This document shows, one piece after another, positions 62,878 to 64,000 of a DNA stretch of 64,000 bases. Source of the DNA: Chloroflexota bacterium (GTDB taxonomy: Bacteria; Vulcanimicrobiota; JAMCWD01); the NCBI GenBank assembly GCA_023475345.1, contig JAMCWD010000001.1:124001-188000 (forward strand), written 5' to 3'. Within the stretch, counting starts at the first letter, position 1. Every line of letters starts with the position of its first letter. The translations under genes and the position numbers were made by a program. Under the pieces are notes generated by a model that had not been told where the DNA came from, made no database searches, and was given only the letters and a program-made list of their open reading frames with translations.

Positions 62878-64000
62878 AAACTTCCGTCATCATGCTCTGG
62901 TTTGTTCTGCTGGTATCGCTAATTCTGGTTTATGCGGGATGCCAGAGAAGCCTTTCGCAGGAACAGCTTGAGAAATTAAACGGCAGTATTCTTTCTGCAC
63001 TGGAAGAAAATCACCCGGACGAGGCCGCATACCTTGTAAAGAAGCTGGCCGAGTCGCCGGATAAACACCTGCTTCAGGGGCGGGTGTATGCGCTGAAAGA
63101 TAATTACGAGCAGGCCGTTAAGGAATTTTCTTTTCTTTCCGAAAAGGATGGGGAGCTTTATTACAAGGCATTATGCGCAAGGGGTGAACTGGAGATTTCC
63201 AGGGGCAATGTAAATACTGCGAAAGAGTTGTATTCGAAGGCGGCGGCTTTATTCCCGTCGCTTTCCGATGCCCACCTGGGCATGGCGGAAGTCTGCCTGG
63301 AAAGCGGCCGTCCCGAAGCTGCGATGGATAAAATATCCATCGCTGAGAAAGCATCTCCCGGGGGCGAATATATCGGCGTTTTGAAAGCCCGCACACAGCT
63401 TCGCATCCAGGATTTCGAAGGCGCCGAAAAGACATTGAGGGGCATCCTCGAGCAGTATCCCAATTCGATCCAGTCGAACCTGCTCCTGGCCGGGCTTCTT
63501 TCGGACAGGGAGAAGGTTGACGAGAGCCAGGAGCTTCTCGAACGTTCGCTGGCGCTTAATCCCGACGAAGATGCGAAGAAAGAGATTTTAAAATTGCAGG
63601 CCAAGAATTACGCCCGGCTTGGAGACGAGAAAAATTTCAAGGAAGTCATCGGCATACTTTCAAAACTGTATCCTGAGCCGTGGTTCGAGCACCAGGCGAA
63701 AGGAGAGGTGTTTTTCGCAAAGGAGAAGTGGCAGGATGCCGCCCGTGAATTTGAAGAAGCTGTGAAGCTTGCGCCGGGAAACCTGGAGATGAACCTGTCC
63801 CTGGGGCAGTTGTATTACATGATGCGGGAGAGAGAGTCTGCCCGCAAGTATTATCTTAAAGCGCTTGAGATTGAGCCGTATCACGAGGAATCCATCATGC
63901 GTCTTGCCGATATAGCGACGAGGGAGAGGCGGTTCGAGGAGGCGGCCGGGTATATAAAGATGGCCGAAAAGCACGGGGACGAGGGGCTGCCGCTGGTTCT
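62874..64000 (+). CDS. TPR lipoprotein, 3' end cut by the window edge
   Basis: This frame begins with GTG 62874 inside the preceding stop (GTGA) and stays open to the last base, giving 375 residues so far. The signal peptide MKTSVIMLWFVLLVSLILVYAGC ends in a good lipobox, followed by QRS as in several paralogs. At least nine TPR or TPR-like units follow (LGQLYYMMRERESARKYYLKALEIEP type). It continues the same coupled series beyond the window. Confidence 0.83.
   Translation, partial: MKTSVIMLWFVLLVSLILVYAGCQRSLSQEQLEKLNGSILSALEENHPDEAAYLVKKLAESPDKHLLQGRVYALKDNYEQAVKEFSFLSEKDGELYYKALCARGELEISRGNVNTAKELYSKAAALFPSLSDAHLGMAEVCLESGRPEAAMDKISIAEKASPGGEYIGVLKARTQLRIQDFEGAEKTLRGILEQYPNSIQSNLLLAGLLSDREKVDESQELLERSLALNPDEDAKKEILKLQAKNYARLGDEKNFKEVIGILSKLYPEPWFEHQAKGEVFFAKEKWQDAAREFEEAVKLAPGNLEMNLSLGQLYYMMRERESARKYYLKALEIEPYHEESIMRLADIATRERRFEEAAGYIKMAEKHGDEGLPLV

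Overview
The window is almost solid coding sequence from an unidentified bacterium. It shows no rRNA, tRNA, CRISPR or mobile element. I infer a two-membrane (diderm) cell for two reasons: nearly every product has a lipoprotein or Sec signal peptide, and one gene encodes BamE-like domains. No lineage marker lets me name the organism. Starts are often TTG or GTG, and sigma70-like -10 boxes (TATAAT) are common in the few gaps.

The dominant theme is extreme paralogy of exported repeat proteins. Of about 47 genes, 27 encode long tetratricopeptide (TPR) proteins, five encode PQQ-type beta-propellers and two encode WD40 propellers. Most carry a lipobox cysteine.

Layout. 1-5100 (+): 3' part of an MFS transporter, two TPR lipoproteins, a tiny exported ORF and a GH18-like protein. 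5118-13479 (-): a run transcribed leftward from a membrane-anchored TPR protein, through a TPR lipoprotein, to five consecutive PQQ propellers. 13622-19239 (+): a secreted protein with a degenerate zincin-like motif and three TPR lipoproteins. 19245-21109 (-): two paralogous exported zinc metallopeptidases. 21216-36389 (+): a second MFS transporter, then TPR genes, ending with two kinesin-light-chain-type TPR lipoproteins. 36451-40466 (+): a three-gene U32-like cassette, a membrane protein with two BamE-like domains and a secreted beta-rich protein. 40851-64000 (+, one gene on -): a TPR protein, two WD40 lipoproteins and eleven more TPR lipoproteins, the last cut by the window edge.

Thirteen neighbouring pairs overlap by exactly four bases (ATGA, GTGA or TTGA), so they are probably translated together. 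The folds match the accessory lipoproteins of the outer-membrane assembly machine (BamB propeller, BamD TPR, BamE), but no BamA or enzyme system is present. My reading, which is inference, is a large periplasmic or outer-membrane-attached protein-interaction scaffold grown by tandem duplication.

The most striking single structure is a perfect 22-bp inverted repeat (33677-33734) lying exactly over the start and signal-peptide region of a large TPR gene that has no usable canonical start codon.
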